A DNA stretch of 64,000 bases from an uncultured Pelagibacteraceae bacterium (GTDB taxonomy: Bacteria > Pseudomonadota > Alphaproteobacteria > Pelagibacterales > Pelagibacteraceae). The stretch spans positions 1 to 64,000 of the forward strand of contig CACAWY010000006.1 of the NCBI GenBank assembly GCA_902536385.1. Reading direction: 5' to 3'. Of this stretch, positions 8,335 to 18,931 are shown piece after piece. Within the stretch, counting starts at the first letter, position 1, and each line of letters begins with the position of its first letter. The notes beneath the pieces were generated by a model, which saw only the letters and a program-made list of their open reading frames with translations, did not search any database and was not told the DNA's origin. Both the position numbers and the translations under genes were made by a program.

Positions 8335-9239
8335 TGGAAAATATTAACTTTAAGCACTCAATTATATTTTTTAATTTTTGTATTTTGATAAGTCCTCTTC
8401 ATCTAATGCTCAATTTTGAACCAGTTATCTTTTGCTTATTTTTGATTTTAATTTTGGGAATTTCTCACGGTGCATTAGATAATATCAAAGGAAAAAAACT
8501 TTTAAAATTATTTGGATACAAACGAACTGTATCCTTTTATCTTGCCTATGTATTAATTTCATCATTGATAATAATATTCTGGTGGATATTTCCTAATACA
8601 ATTTTATTAATATTTTTAATTGTGGCCTCCTATCATTTTGGAAAAGAAGATACAGTATTTTTTTTTAGAAAGAAGTTTTTCATATCTGAGTGTTTGTTCT
8701 TCTTAAAAGGATCAACAGTAATTATTGCTCCATTGTTATTAAATAGAGAAGAAACTAATGAAATATTTAGGTTTCTAAATTTTACAGTTTTTGAAGCAGG
8801 ATTTTTTAGTAATGAATTTTTGCTTGGGATGTTATGTTTTGGTTTTTTATCATCTATGTACATTTCAAAAAAAGAAAACACAAATTTAAAAGGTATCATG
8901 ATCATGGACTTCTTTTCTTTAATTATACTAAATCTTTTTTTGTCGCCTATTTTAGCTTTCACTTTTTATTTTTGTTTTCTTCACTCAATAAGACATTCGA
9001 TTACTCTTATTTTTGAGTTGGATAGATCTTTCAAGCCAGGACTTAAAAAATTTATAAATAAAGCTATCCCTTTAACTTTTGTAACTGCAGTAATTTTTTT
9101 GTTTGCAATATATTTTTTAAATAATTTTTATAAGATTGATGAGGCTATTTATAAGGTAATATTTATTGGTTTGGCGTCACTTACTTTTCCGCATATATTG
9201 TTAGAATATCTTTTAGAAAAAAATGAAAAAAGAACTTAA
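8334..9239 (+). CDS. blh: Beta-carotene 15,15'-dioxygenase (Brp/Blh family), retinal-forming
   Basis: A 301-residue multi-pass membrane protein of the Brp/Blh family, which cleaves beta-carotene into two retinal molecules. The histidines expected to bind the active-site iron are visible as H45 (SHGALDN), H101 (YHFGKED), H217 and H221 (FLHSIRHS). It is the last step of the crtI-crtB-crtY-blh run. Retinal is the chromophore of proteorhodopsin, whose gene is not in this window. It overlaps ispH by 17 bp. Confidence 0.93.
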   Translation: MENINFKHSIIFFNFCILISPLHLMLNFEPVIFCLFLILILGISHGALDNIKGKKLLKLFGYKRTVSFYLAYVLISSLIIIFWWIFPNTILLIFLIVASYHFGKEDTVFFFRKKFFISECLFFLKGSTVIIAPLLLNREETNEIFRFLNFTVFEAGFFSNEFLLGMLCFGFLSSMYISKKENTNLKGIMIMDFFSLIILNLFLSPILAFTFYFCFLHSIRHSITLIFELDRSFKPGLKKFINKAIPLTFVTAVIFLFAIYFLNNFYKIDEAIYKVIFIGLASLTFPHILLEYLLEKNEKRT

Positions 9240-10167
9240 AATTTATTTAGCATCACCAAGAGGATTTTGTGCTGGAGTTAAAAGAGCAATTGAGATAGTT
9301 GAAAAATCTATCAGTAAGTTTGGAGCTCCGGTATATGTTCGTCATGAAATAGTGCACAATAAGCAGGTTGTTGAAGAGTTAAAAGAAAAAGGTGCAATTT
9401 TTGTTGATGAATTATCTGACGTAGATGACGCAAGTAGACCTGTAATTTTCTCAGCTCATGGAGTACCAAAGTCAGTCCCGGAAGAGGCTAAATTAAAAAA
9501 TTTATCCTTTGTAGATGCAACTTGTCCATTAGTTTCAAAAGTTCACAGAGAGTCGGAACAATTAAATAAAAATGGTTTCGATATATTGTTAATCGGACAT
9601 AAAAATCACCCTGAGGTTATTGGCACAATGGGTCAGCTTCCGAAAGGATCAATTAAACTAATCGAGACAAAAAATGATGTTGATCTGCTAAAAGAAAACG
9701 ATTTTAAAAAACCTCTTGCATATATTACTCAAACAACTCTATCCGTAGATGATACAGCTGAAATAATTGAAGCTCTTAAAAACAAGTTTCCAAAAATTAA
9801 AAGCCCTATTAAAGAGGATATATGTTACGCAACTACTAACAGACAGTCAGCGGTTAAAGAGATAGCTTCTAAATGTGATATGTTTTTTGTAGTGGGTAGT
9901 CGTAACTCATCTAATTCTGTCAGATTAGTTGAAGTAGCAAAAAAAGCGGGTTGTAATAATTCTCATTTAATGCATTCTGAAAAAGAAATTCCTTTTAATG
10001 AAATAGAAAATTCTGAAACCATCGGGATATCTTCTGGAGCGTCTGCACCAGAAAAGCTTGTTCAAAATTTGTTGAACAGTTTAAAAAAAGATAGAAATGT
10101 TTCTATTGAAGAAGTAATAGTTGCAGAAGAAAAAGTTGTATTTAAATTGCCGAAAGAACTAAATTAA
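9223..10167 (+). CDS. ispH: 4-hydroxy-3-methylbut-2-enyl diphosphate reductase
   Basis: A 314-residue iron-sulfur enzyme (LytB family) catalysing the last MEP-pathway step and producing IPP and DMAPP. The three cluster cysteines are C16 (RGFCAG), C101 (DATCPLV) and C201 (DICYATTNRQ). The active-site SGASAPE is near the C-terminus. It overlaps blh by 17 bp, and its stop overlaps the thrB start (TAATG). Its position behind the retinal genes makes metabolic sense because it supplies their isoprenoid precursors. The ispH-thrB-rnhA order is also an old alphaproteobacterial block. Confidence 0.97.
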   Translation: MKKELKIYLASPRGFCAGVKRAIEIVEKSISKFGAPVYVRHEIVHNKQVVEELKEKGAIFVDELSDVDDASRPVIFSAHGVPKSVPEEAKLKNLSFVDATCPLVSKVHRESEQLNKNGFDILLIGHKNHPEVIGTMGQLPKGSIKLIETKNDVDLLKENDFKKPLAYITQTTLSVDDTAEIIEALKNKFPKIKSPIKEDICYATTNRQSAVKEIASKCDMFFVVGSRNSSNSVRLVEVAKKAGCNNSHLMHSEKEIPFNEIENSETIGISSGASAPEKLVQNLLNSLKKDRNVSIEEVIVAEEKVVFKLPKELN

Positions 10168-11135
10168 TGGCTGTCTATACAAAATTAAATCAAAAAAAGA
10201 TTGAGGAAATTTTATCTAATTATAGTTTAGGCAAGTTGGATTCATTCAAAGGAATTGAAGATGGTATTGAAAATACAAACTATTTTTTATCAGTTAATAA
10301 AAAAAAATTTATATTAACTATTTACGAAAAAAGAGTTAAGTCTGCTGATCTTCCTTTTTTTTCTGATCTAATGTCCTCTTTAAATAAAGCTAGCTTTAAA
10401 TGTCCTGCTCCTATTTCTAATAATAATAACAAAACTATTACAAATTTTGGGGGGAAAAAATTAATGATTGTGTCATTTCTTAAGGGAAAGGCAAAACAAA
10501 ATTTATCTCCAGCCAATTGTAAATCAATCGGATCTGAAATTGCTAAAATGCACGAACTCACAAAGAATTTAAAATTAAAACGACAAAATGACCTATCCGT
10601 AAATTCATGGAGAAAATTATTTAATTCAGTCAAAGACAAGTGTGAAAATATACATAAAGATCTGCCAAGATTAATTGAGGAAAATCTTAATGATGTTGAA
10701 AAAAATTGGCCAAAAAATCTGCCAAGAGGAATAATTCATGCAGATTTATTCCACGACAATATTTTTTTTATTCAAGATAAATTTAGCGGTGTAATTGACT
10801 TTTATTTTTCATGTGAAGATTTTTTTGCTTTTGAAATTGCTATTTGCTTTAACGCTTTGTGTTTTGACGGCCTAAAAAGTAATCTAAGTTTTAACGTTAC
10901 TAAAGCAAAGAATTTTATAGATGGATATACATCTGTAAGAAAATTGTCTGAAGAAGAATTGAGTAATATTAAGGTTTTATCTCAAGGCGCTGCTTTAAGA
11001 TTTTTGCTAACTCGAGTATTCGATGCGTTAAATAAGGTAGAAGGAGCAATAGTTAAAATCAAAGATCCAATGGAGTATTTAAAAAGATTAGAATTCCACA
11101 AAAATGCAAAAAATCATGAGGATTATTTTTTTTAA
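10167..11135 (+). CDS. thrB: Homoserine kinase (ThrB, aminoglycoside phosphotransferase fold)
   Basis: A 322-residue kinase phosphorylating L-homoserine in threonine synthesis. It belongs to the APH-fold type II ThrB used by alphaproteobacteria, not the GHMP type of enterics. The catalytic loop IIHADLFHDNIFF (H-x-D-x5-N) is at about residues 190-202, and the metal-binding DF in GVIDFYFS follows. The product is used by threonine synthase, which is encoded on the opposite strand at 12035-13411. The stop overlaps the rnhA start. Confidence 0.94.
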   Translation: MAVYTKLNQKKIEEILSNYSLGKLDSFKGIEDGIENTNYFLSVNKKKFILTIYEKRVKSADLPFFSDLMSSLNKASFKCPAPISNNNNKTITNFGGKKLMIVSFLKGKAKQNLSPANCKSIGSEIAKMHELTKNLKLKRQNDLSVNSWRKLFNSVKDKCENIHKDLPRLIEENLNDVEKNWPKNLPRGIIHADLFHDNIFFIQDKFSGVIDFYFSCEDFFAFEIAICFNALCFDGLKSNLSFNVTKAKNFIDGYTSVRKLSEEELSNIKVLSQGAALRFLLTRVFDALNKVEGAIVKIKDPMEYLKRLEFHKNAKNHEDYFF

Positions 11136-11560
11136 TGAAATTAAAAATTTATACTGATGGTGCTTGTTCAGGTAATCCTGGGAAAGGAGGTTGGGCTGCC
11201 ATCATATTAGATAACAATTCCAATCAATCAACTATTTCGGGAAATGAAAATAATACAACTAACAATAGGATGGAATTGTTGGCTGCAATTATGGCATTAA
11301 AAAAAATAAAAAGGAAATCAGAGATTACAATTTTTACGGACTCAAAATACGTTAAGGATGGAATAACTGATTGGATTAAAAAGTGGAAAGTTAATAATTG
11401 GAAAAATTCAAATAAAAAACAAGTTAAAAATAAAGATCTTTGGATTAAATTGGATAATGCTTGCCTTAAACATAAAGTTACTTGGAAATGGGTTAAGGCT
11501 CACTCAGGCAACAAATATAATAATCTTGTTGATGAGTTAGCAGTTTCGAACACTAAATAG
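11135..11560 (+). CDS. rnhA: Ribonuclease HI
   Basis: A 141-residue RNase H1 degrading the RNA of RNA-DNA hybrids. The conserved acidic residues are visible: D8 in YTDGACSGNPG, E47 in NNRMELLAA, the Asp of FTDSKYV, then the basic handle KWKVNNWKN and the C-terminal H-S-G-N-x(4)-N-x-x-V-D-E-L-A. Length is typical. It overlaps thrB by one base and meets the convergent peroxiredoxin gene tail to tail with an 8-bp overlap. Confidence 0.97.
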   Translation: MKLKIYTDGACSGNPGKGGWAAIILDNNSNQSTISGNENNTTNNRMELLAAIMALKKIKRKSEITIFTDSKYVKDGITDWIKKWKVNNWKNSNKKQVKNKDLWIKLDNACLKHKVTWKWVKAHSGNKYNNLVDELAVSNTK

Positions 11561-12038
11561 ATTTTAAAAAGCTTTCAGCTGAAGATAATTCACAAGAAGC
11601 TGTTTCTTTTTCTTCCTCTACTTTTTTAACTTCGCTATTCTCTACAAGCATAGTGTATCTATTTGATCTAATTCCTAATCCTTTTTCAGATTTATCTACT
11701 TCTGCTCCAATAGCTTTTGTAAATTTAAGAAAGGGATCGCCAGCCATAAAAATTTTATTACCAGTATTTTGGTTTTCACCCCAAGCCTTCATAACATTGG
11801 GATCATTTACAGCGATGCATATAATTTTCGTAATTCCTTTTTTAGTAGCTAAGTCATAATTTTTTATATACCCAGGAAGATGAACAGCCGAACAAGTTTT
11901 AGTAAAAGCTCCAGGCATACCTAAAATAATAGTCTTACCTTTACAAAGATCTAAAATATCAATTTTTTTTACATCATTATTTTGGTCAAGATAAAATAAC
12001 TCCGAGTTAGGTAGTTTGTCTCCTATTTTTATTCTCAT
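11553..12038 (-). CDS. Peroxiredoxin, Prx5-type
   Basis: A 161-residue thiol peroxidase reducing hydrogen peroxide and alkyl hydroperoxides. The active site PGAFTKTCS (residues 42-50) contains the P-x3-T-x2-C signature with peroxidatic Cys49. The form PGAFT..CS..H.PG.. is typical of the Prx5/AhpE-like 1-Cys or atypical 2-Cys group. Its start overlaps the thrC stop by 4 bp, so it is the last gene of the cox-thrC run. Confidence 0.92.
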   Translation of the reverse strand: MRIKIGDKLPNSELFYLDQNNDVKKIDILDLCKGKTIILGMPGAFTKTCSAVHLPGYIKNYDLATKKGITKIICIAVNDPNVMKAWGENQNTGNKIFMAGDPFLKFTKAIGAEVDKSEKGLGIRSNRYTMLVENSEVKKVEEEKETASCELSSAESFLKSI

Positions 12039-13411
12039 TGAATTTTACCTAAAATATAGTTTTTTACTTCTGAATTTGAATTCCTGATAATATCAAATGT
12101 TTCCTTTTTATCTATATTCAATTTTAAATGCTCAGGTTTGTCTAAATTTTTTCCTATAGCTTTTTTAATAGTATCGTTAAACTTGTAGGGATGAGCTGTG
12201 CCAAGTACAACTATATCTCCTAAATTTTTAAAACTTTTTGCTGCTCCTACTCCAGTAGCAGTATGAGGATCAATTATAAATTGATGCTCTTTATAAATTT
12301 TATTAATTATAGATACTGTCTCTTCATCTGTAACTTTTACTGCTTCAAAATCCTTTTTAATTTTATCGATTTCTTTTTTGTCTAAATTGAATAAACTTTT
12401 TGATGATAGATCATTCATTAATGACCCTACCTTACTATCGCTTTCATCTAATATATAATAAAGCAGCCTCTCAAAATTACTGGCAACTTGTATATCCATA
12501 CTTGGTGTAATAGTTGCTTTCACTTTATCAGGTTTATATTCACCTGTATTAATAACTCTTTGTAAAATATCATTTTTATTTGTTGCGACTATAAGTTTAT
12601 TAATTGGTAAACCCATTTTTTTTGCAACGTATCCAGCATAGATATCACCAAAATTACCAGTTGGTACTGAAAAGCTTATATTATTTTTTTTTAATCTAAA
12701 GAAAGAATAAAAATAATAAACAATTTGACAAACAATTCTCGCCCAATTGATAGAATTTACGCCTGACATATTTATTTTTGATCTAAAAATATTTTCATTA
12801 AAAAGATCTTTTACAATTTTTTGACAATCATCAAATGAACCCTCAATAGCTATATTGTAAATATTAGCTCCACCGATTGTTGTCATTATTTTTCTTTGAA
12901 TATTTGAAATCTTATTGTGAGGATGCAGTACAAAAAGATTTATATTTTTTCTATTGCTTAATGCAGCTATAGCCGCTGAACCAGTATCTCCTGATGTAGC
13001 AACTATGACATTTACAGTTTTATCTTTAGCGACTTTTAAATGGTCATACATATTGCCAATTACCTGCATTGCAATGTCTTTGAAAGCTAAAGTGGGTCCA
13101 TGATAAAGTTCGAGAAGATTTATATTTCCAATTTTTTTTATATTTACGACTTTTTTATCTTTAAAACTACTATAAGATTTTTGAATCAGTGAGCTAAGTT
13201 CTTCCTTTTTAATTTCACCTGAACAGAAATTAAAGATAATTTCTGTAGCAAGTTCGTTATAATTTAGTTGACTTAAATTATTAAGTTCTTCTTGACTATA
13301 CTTCTTTATTTCAACAGGCAAAAATAACCCTCCGCCTGGTGCAAGTCCTCTTAAGAAAATATCTTTAAAGCTAAATTCTAAAGATTTATCTCTAGTGCTA
13401 AAATAATTCAT
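12035..13411 (-). CDS. thrC: Threonine synthase
   Basis: A 458-residue PLP enzyme converting O-phosphohomoserine to threonine. The PLP lysine is K111 in GPTLAFKDIAMQ. The phosphate-binding region (ATSGDTGSAAIAAL, about residues 138-151) and the N-terminal thrC-type motif (Y-F-S-T-R near residue 5) are present. Length matches the long class I proteobacterial form. It overlaps the SURF1 gene and the peroxiredoxin gene by 4 bp each. Confidence 0.96.
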   Translation of the reverse strand: MNYFSTRDKSLEFSFKDIFLRGLAPGGGLFLPVEIKKYSQEELNNLSQLNYNELATEIIFNFCSGEIKKEELSSLIQKSYSSFKDKKVVNIKKIGNINLLELYHGPTLAFKDIAMQVIGNMYDHLKVAKDKTVNVIVATSGDTGSAAIAALSNRKNINLFVLHPHNKISNIQRKIMTTIGGANIYNIAIEGSFDDCQKIVKDLFNENIFRSKINMSGVNSINWARIVCQIVYYFYSFFRLKKNNISFSVPTGNFGDIYAGYVAKKMGLPINKLIVATNKNDILQRVINTGEYKPDKVKATITPSMDIQVASNFERLLYYILDESDSKVGSLMNDLSSKSLFNLDKKEIDKIKKDFEAVKVTDEETVSIINKIYKEHQFIIDPHTATGVGAAKSFKNLGDIVVLGTAHPYKFNDTIKKAIGKNLDKPEHLKLNIDKKETFDIIRNSNSEVKNYILGKIQ

Positions 13412-14070
13412 TTTTTTCTTCTAAAATATAAATAATAAAAAATTATCGAGATTGATATTGCATACCATGTTATAGCATATTTAAGGTGATTATTTGGCAC
13501 ATCTATACTTATCTTTTTAGGAAGTGGTGTCTTAGCCTTATTATCCTCTAAAAAAATTACAAACTCATTAAATTGCTCTCCCGTAGCTTCTTTTAGATCT
13601 TTTAAATTTAATGAAAACCAAATATTATTTGAAATATCATTATCTGGTTTAAATATACTTGGTTTATAAATTTCTCTTAAAAGACCAATTATTTCACTAT
13701 CACTCTCAGCTTTGAAGTTTATGCTTGCGCTATCTTTTAGTTCTTTTTTAATCCATCCTCTATTAATTAAAACATTTTGATTTTTGTCAGTCCTAAAAGG
13801 AGTGACCACATCATATCCAGGTTTTCCACTATCATTCAAGCTATAAAGGTAAATTTGCTTTTTAAAATTAAATTTTCCTTTAGCGCTTACTCTCTGATAA
13901 TTTTTCTTAATTGAATTAGAGTACTCTATTGGTTTAGAGTCTAATCCAAAAGTAATTTCGCTTATTAGTTCTAGCTTCCATTGCAATCTATAAAGTTGCC
14001 AAGTTCCTAAAGCACAAAATACTGTTACAAAAAAAATTACGAATAGTTGAAATAAAAATGCTCTTTTCAA
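13408..14070 (-). CDS. SURF1-family cytochrome oxidase assembly protein
   Basis: About 220 residues with an N-terminal membrane helix (LGTWQLYRLQWK follows it), a periplasmic domain, and a C-terminal helix ending in YYLYFRRKK, the Surf1/Shy1 topology. The motifs GxW-Q-x-x-R and NRGWI (about residues 115-125) are family hallmarks. SURF1 assists heme a insertion into subunit I. No ATG precedes the first helix. I chose TTG at 14070, 7 nt after the coxC stop. An in-frame TTG at 14106 would add 12 residues overlapping coxC. The gene overlaps thrC by 4 bp. Confidence 0.88.
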   Translation of the reverse strand: MKRAFLFQLFVIFFVTVFCALGTWQLYRLQWKLELISEITFGLDSKPIEYSNSIKKNYQRVSAKGKFNFKKQIYLYSLNDSGKPGYDVVTPFRTDKNQNVLINRGWIKKELKDSASINFKAESDSEIIGLLREIYKPSIFKPDNDISNNIWFSLNLKDLKEATGEQFNEFVIFLEDNKAKTPLPKKISIDVPNNHLKYAITWYAISISIIFYYLYFRRKK

Positions 14071-14077
14071 TTTGAGA

Positions 14078-14869
14078 TTAGCTTCCCCAAATATAGATCG
14101 CAGCAAATAAGAATAACCAAACTACATCAACAAAATGCCAGTACCAGGCTGCTGCTTCAAATCCAAAATGGTGTTGAGGTGTCGAGTGACCTCTCATTGA
14201 TCGAAACAAACAAACTGCGAGAAAAACTGTTCCGACAATTACATGGAACCCATGAAAACCAGTCGACATATAAAATGTAGAACCATAAATTCCACCATCT
14301 AAAGTAAATGTTGCATGGTGATATTCGTAAGCTTGAAAACAAGAAAATATAAATCCTAAAAATACTGTAGCGATCAAACCATTTACTAATCCTTTTCTGT
14401 CATTTTCTAACATTGCATGATGCGCCCAAGTGACAGTAGTTCCTGATAACAATAAAATTAGAGTATTAATTAATGGTATATCCCAAGGATCAAAAGTTTT
14501 AATATCTGCTGGAGGCCATATTCCTCCTATAGAATCTGGTGGAAATAAACTTGCGTTAAAGAAAGCCCAGAACCATGCTACAAAAAACATTACTTCAGAT
14601 GCAATAAATAGTGTCATACCGTACCTATGTCCAATTTGAACTACAGGCGTATGATGACCTTGATGTTCTGCTTCTTCTATAACATCTCTCCACCACATAA
14701 ATGCGCCATAAACAACTAAAGCAAAACCAATCAATAATAACCAAAGGGCTTTAGAGTGAAAGTAATAAACTGCTCCAAAAGCTAAGACTAAAGTTGCGAA
14801 TGAAACATAGATCGGCCAAGGACTTGGGTCAACTAAATGGTAATCGTGTTTTGGTTTTTCTGCTGACAT
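14078..14869 (-). CDS. coxC: Cytochrome c oxidase subunit III
   Basis: A 263-residue subunit III of aa3-type oxidase with seven predicted helices. Family features include HDYHLVDPSPWP at the N-terminus, the MWWRDVIEEAEHQGHHT region (about residues 58-74), the SEVMFFVAWFWAFFN segment, and the C-terminal HFGFEAAAWYWHFVDVVWLFLF. It shares a one-base stop/start overlap with ctaG. Subunit III stabilises the enzyme and shapes the proton uptake path. Confidence 0.98.
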   Translation of the reverse strand: MSAEKPKHDYHLVDPSPWPIYVSFATLVLAFGAVYYFHSKALWLLLIGFALVVYGAFMWWRDVIEEAEHQGHHTPVVQIGHRYGMTLFIASEVMFFVAWFWAFFNASLFPPDSIGGIWPPADIKTFDPWDIPLINTLILLLSGTTVTWAHHAMLENDRKGLVNGLIATVFLGFIFSCFQAYEYHHATFTLDGGIYGSTFYMSTGFHGFHVIVGTVFLAVCLFRSMRGHSTPQHHFGFEAAAWYWHFVDVVWLFLFAAIYIWGS

Positions 14870-15420
14870 TATGTGTTACTCTTTTCGTAATAGCCTGATG
14901 AAAAAAAAGTAAAAGACAAAGTTACATCAGACATATTTTTAGTTTTATTATCATCAACGACTTTAGGATCCAAGAAGAATGTTAATACAAACTCTTTTTT
15001 TTCACCTGGTTGTAAAGTTTGTTTTTCAAAACAAAAACAACCGATCTTATTCAGATAAATACCAAATGGTGATGGAGATACATTAAATGTTGCTGACCCT
15101 GAAGAAATTTGATTACTAGGATTTTCAACGTTAAATTTGACTGTATGAACTTCACCTGGTTTTAAGTTTAAAGTATTCATCTCAGGATAAAATTTCCAAT
15201 CTAAAGTACTATTAATGTTTGTATCAAATCTCATTTTATAGTCCTGGTTTACTATAATTTTTGGAATTTCTTTGTTAGTAGCGTTTTGAGTAGTTCCACC
15301 GAATCCTGTTACTCTGCAAAACAAATCATATAAAGGAACTGCTGCAAAAGACAATCCAAGCATTAGTAAAAATATCGATACTAAAGCGATAGGTGTTAAG
15401 TTTTTTTTGCTTATATTCAT
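14869..15420 (-). CDS. ctaG: Cytochrome c oxidase assembly protein CtaG/Cox11
   Basis: A 183-residue copper chaperone needed to form the CuB site of subunit I. One N-terminal membrane helix (residues 11-30) includes the conserved AAVPLYDLFCRVTGFGGTT exit. The periplasmic domain has the copper-binding C-F-C motif in IGCFCFEKQTL (about residue 125). Length is typical of alphaproteobacterial CtaG. The start overlaps the stop of the small coxF-like gene (TAATG), suggesting coupled translation. Confidence 0.97.
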   Translation of the reverse strand: MNISKKNLTPIALVSIFLLMLGLSFAAVPLYDLFCRVTGFGGTTQNATNKEIPKIIVNQDYKMRFDTNINSTLDWKFYPEMNTLNLKPGEVHTVKFNVENPSNQISSGSATFNVSPSPFGIYLNKIGCFCFEKQTLQPGEKKEFVLTFFLDPKVVDDNKTKNMSDVTLSFTFFSSGYYEKSNT

Positions 15421-15533
15421 TATATTTCTCGATTATAAATTCCAATATTATAGAAAGTTAATACAAATAAAAAAATCATAAATAAGATTAATATTAAAGC
15501 TGTTATGAGGTTTTTTTTCTTTTTGTTCATCAT
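15420..15533 (-). CDS. coxF: CoxF-like small membrane protein of the cytochrome oxidase operon
   Basis: A 37-residue reading frame filling the gap between ctaB and ctaG. It starts MMNKKKKN, has one hydrophobic helix (about residues 9-28) and ends YNIGIYNREI. The first ATG at 15533 overlaps the ctaB stop, with a second ATG directly after it, and its TAA overlaps the ctaG ATG. Alphaproteobacterial cox operons carry a tiny gene, coxF, in exactly this position, encoding one helix and a C-terminal N-R-x-[LI]-like end, which matches here. The role is unknown, presumably oxidase assembly. The call rests on position, topology and the short C-terminal match. Confidence 0.75.
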   Translation of the reverse strand: MMNKKKKNLITALILILFMIFLFVLTFYNIGIYNREI

Positions 15534-16450
15534 ATTACTCTTAAAAAATTATCAATTAATAAAATTAAGAAAACAAAAAACAAATAAAAAATTGAGTATA
15601 TGAAAATTTTTCTCGCTATTTTATTTGAAATACTTGCTATTTTAGACCTATATAATCTTAAACATAAATAAACATAGTATGCAGACATCATAGAAGATAT
15701 GGCTAGATAAAATACGCTAGCAAAATTTAAAAAGTAAGGTGCAATTATTGCAGGAAGCATCATTAAAGCATAAAAAAGTATATTCACTTTTGTTGTTTTT
15801 GTTCCAGAAATTATAGGGAGCATTGGAATTTTCGCTTTTTTATAATCACTTGATTTATATAAACTTAACGCCCAAAAATGTGATGGTGTCCATAGAAAAA
15901 TAATTAAAAATAAAATTAGTGGCTCAACAGAGATACTTCCGGTTGCTATTGTCCATCCAATAACAGGTGGTAATGCCCCGGCTGCACCACCTATAACAAT
16001 ATTTTGTGGAGTTTTCCTTTTTAACCAAATCGTATAAATAAAAAAATAAAAAGCAATTGTTGAGGCTAATAAAATTGCAGAAATTAAGTTAGCTGAAAAA
16101 TAAATTATGCTTACTGACATAACTGATAAAACTATACCAAAATATAAAGCTTGATTTTTTTTTACTTTTCCAGTTGGTATTGGTCTTAAACAAGTTCTGC
16201 TCATCAAGGCATCTAGGTCTGATTCATACCACATGTTAAGAGTTCCAGCAGCTCCAGACCCAATAGCTACAGCTAAGAGAGAAATGCAGGCAGATGTGAA
16301 GTCTACATTAATCGGTGCTATTAATAAACCTACCATACATGTAAATAGAACAAGAGACATTACCCTAGGTTTCATTAAGTTAAAAAATGAACTTAGGTCC
16401 AATGTTAAACCGAGTTTAGAGTTTCTAGATTTTATACTTATCTGGCTCAA
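15530..16450 (-). CDS. ctaB: Protoheme IX farnesyltransferase (heme o synthase)
   Basis: A 306-residue UbiA-superfamily membrane prenyltransferase that attaches farnesyl to heme b to make heme o, the precursor of the heme a used by CoxA. The first aspartate-rich motif is N-M-W-Y-E-S-D-L-D-A-L-M-x-R-T-x-x-R-P (about residues 89-107), and the second region includes TPSHFWALSLYKSSDYKKAKIPMLP. About eight membrane helices are predicted. The start is 1 bp after the coxA stop, and the 3' end overlaps the coxF-like gene. Confidence 0.97.
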   Translation of the reverse strand: MSQISIKSRNSKLGLTLDLSSFFNLMKPRVMSLVLFTCMVGLLIAPINVDFTSACISLLAVAIGSGAAGTLNMWYESDLDALMSRTCLRPIPTGKVKKNQALYFGIVLSVMSVSIIYFSANLISAILLASTIAFYFFIYTIWLKRKTPQNIVIGGAAGALPPVIGWTIATGSISVEPLILFLIIFLWTPSHFWALSLYKSSDYKKAKIPMLPIISGTKTTKVNILFYALMMLPAIIAPYFLNFASVFYLAISSMMSAYYVYLCLRLYRSKIASISNKIARKIFIYSIFYLFFVFLILLIDNFLRVI

Positions 16451-16451
16451 T

Positions 16452-18880
<2,429 letters not shown>

Positions 18881-18885
18881 GAGTT

Positions 18886-18913
18886 TTTATACAGCTTTTA
18901 GATGATTTCACAA
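18886..18913 (-). promoter_or_regulatory. Putative promoter of the cox operon, possibly giving a leaderless coxB mRNA
   Basis: On the minus strand TTGTGA (18913-18908) and TATAAA (18891-18886) are separated by 16 nt. The -10-like box ends 5 nt before the coxB ATG, so transcription would start at or next to the start codon. No Shine-Dalgarno motif is present. AT-rich DNA often yields such boxes by chance, so this is tentative. Confidence 0.35.
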
Positions 18914-18931
18914 TTTCAATTAATGCGACAA

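Noticed and set aside
8834-9016. Overlapping same-strand frame inside blh.
   Set aside because: It is a shadow of a confidently identified membrane protein with low-complexity Phe/Lys-rich translation.
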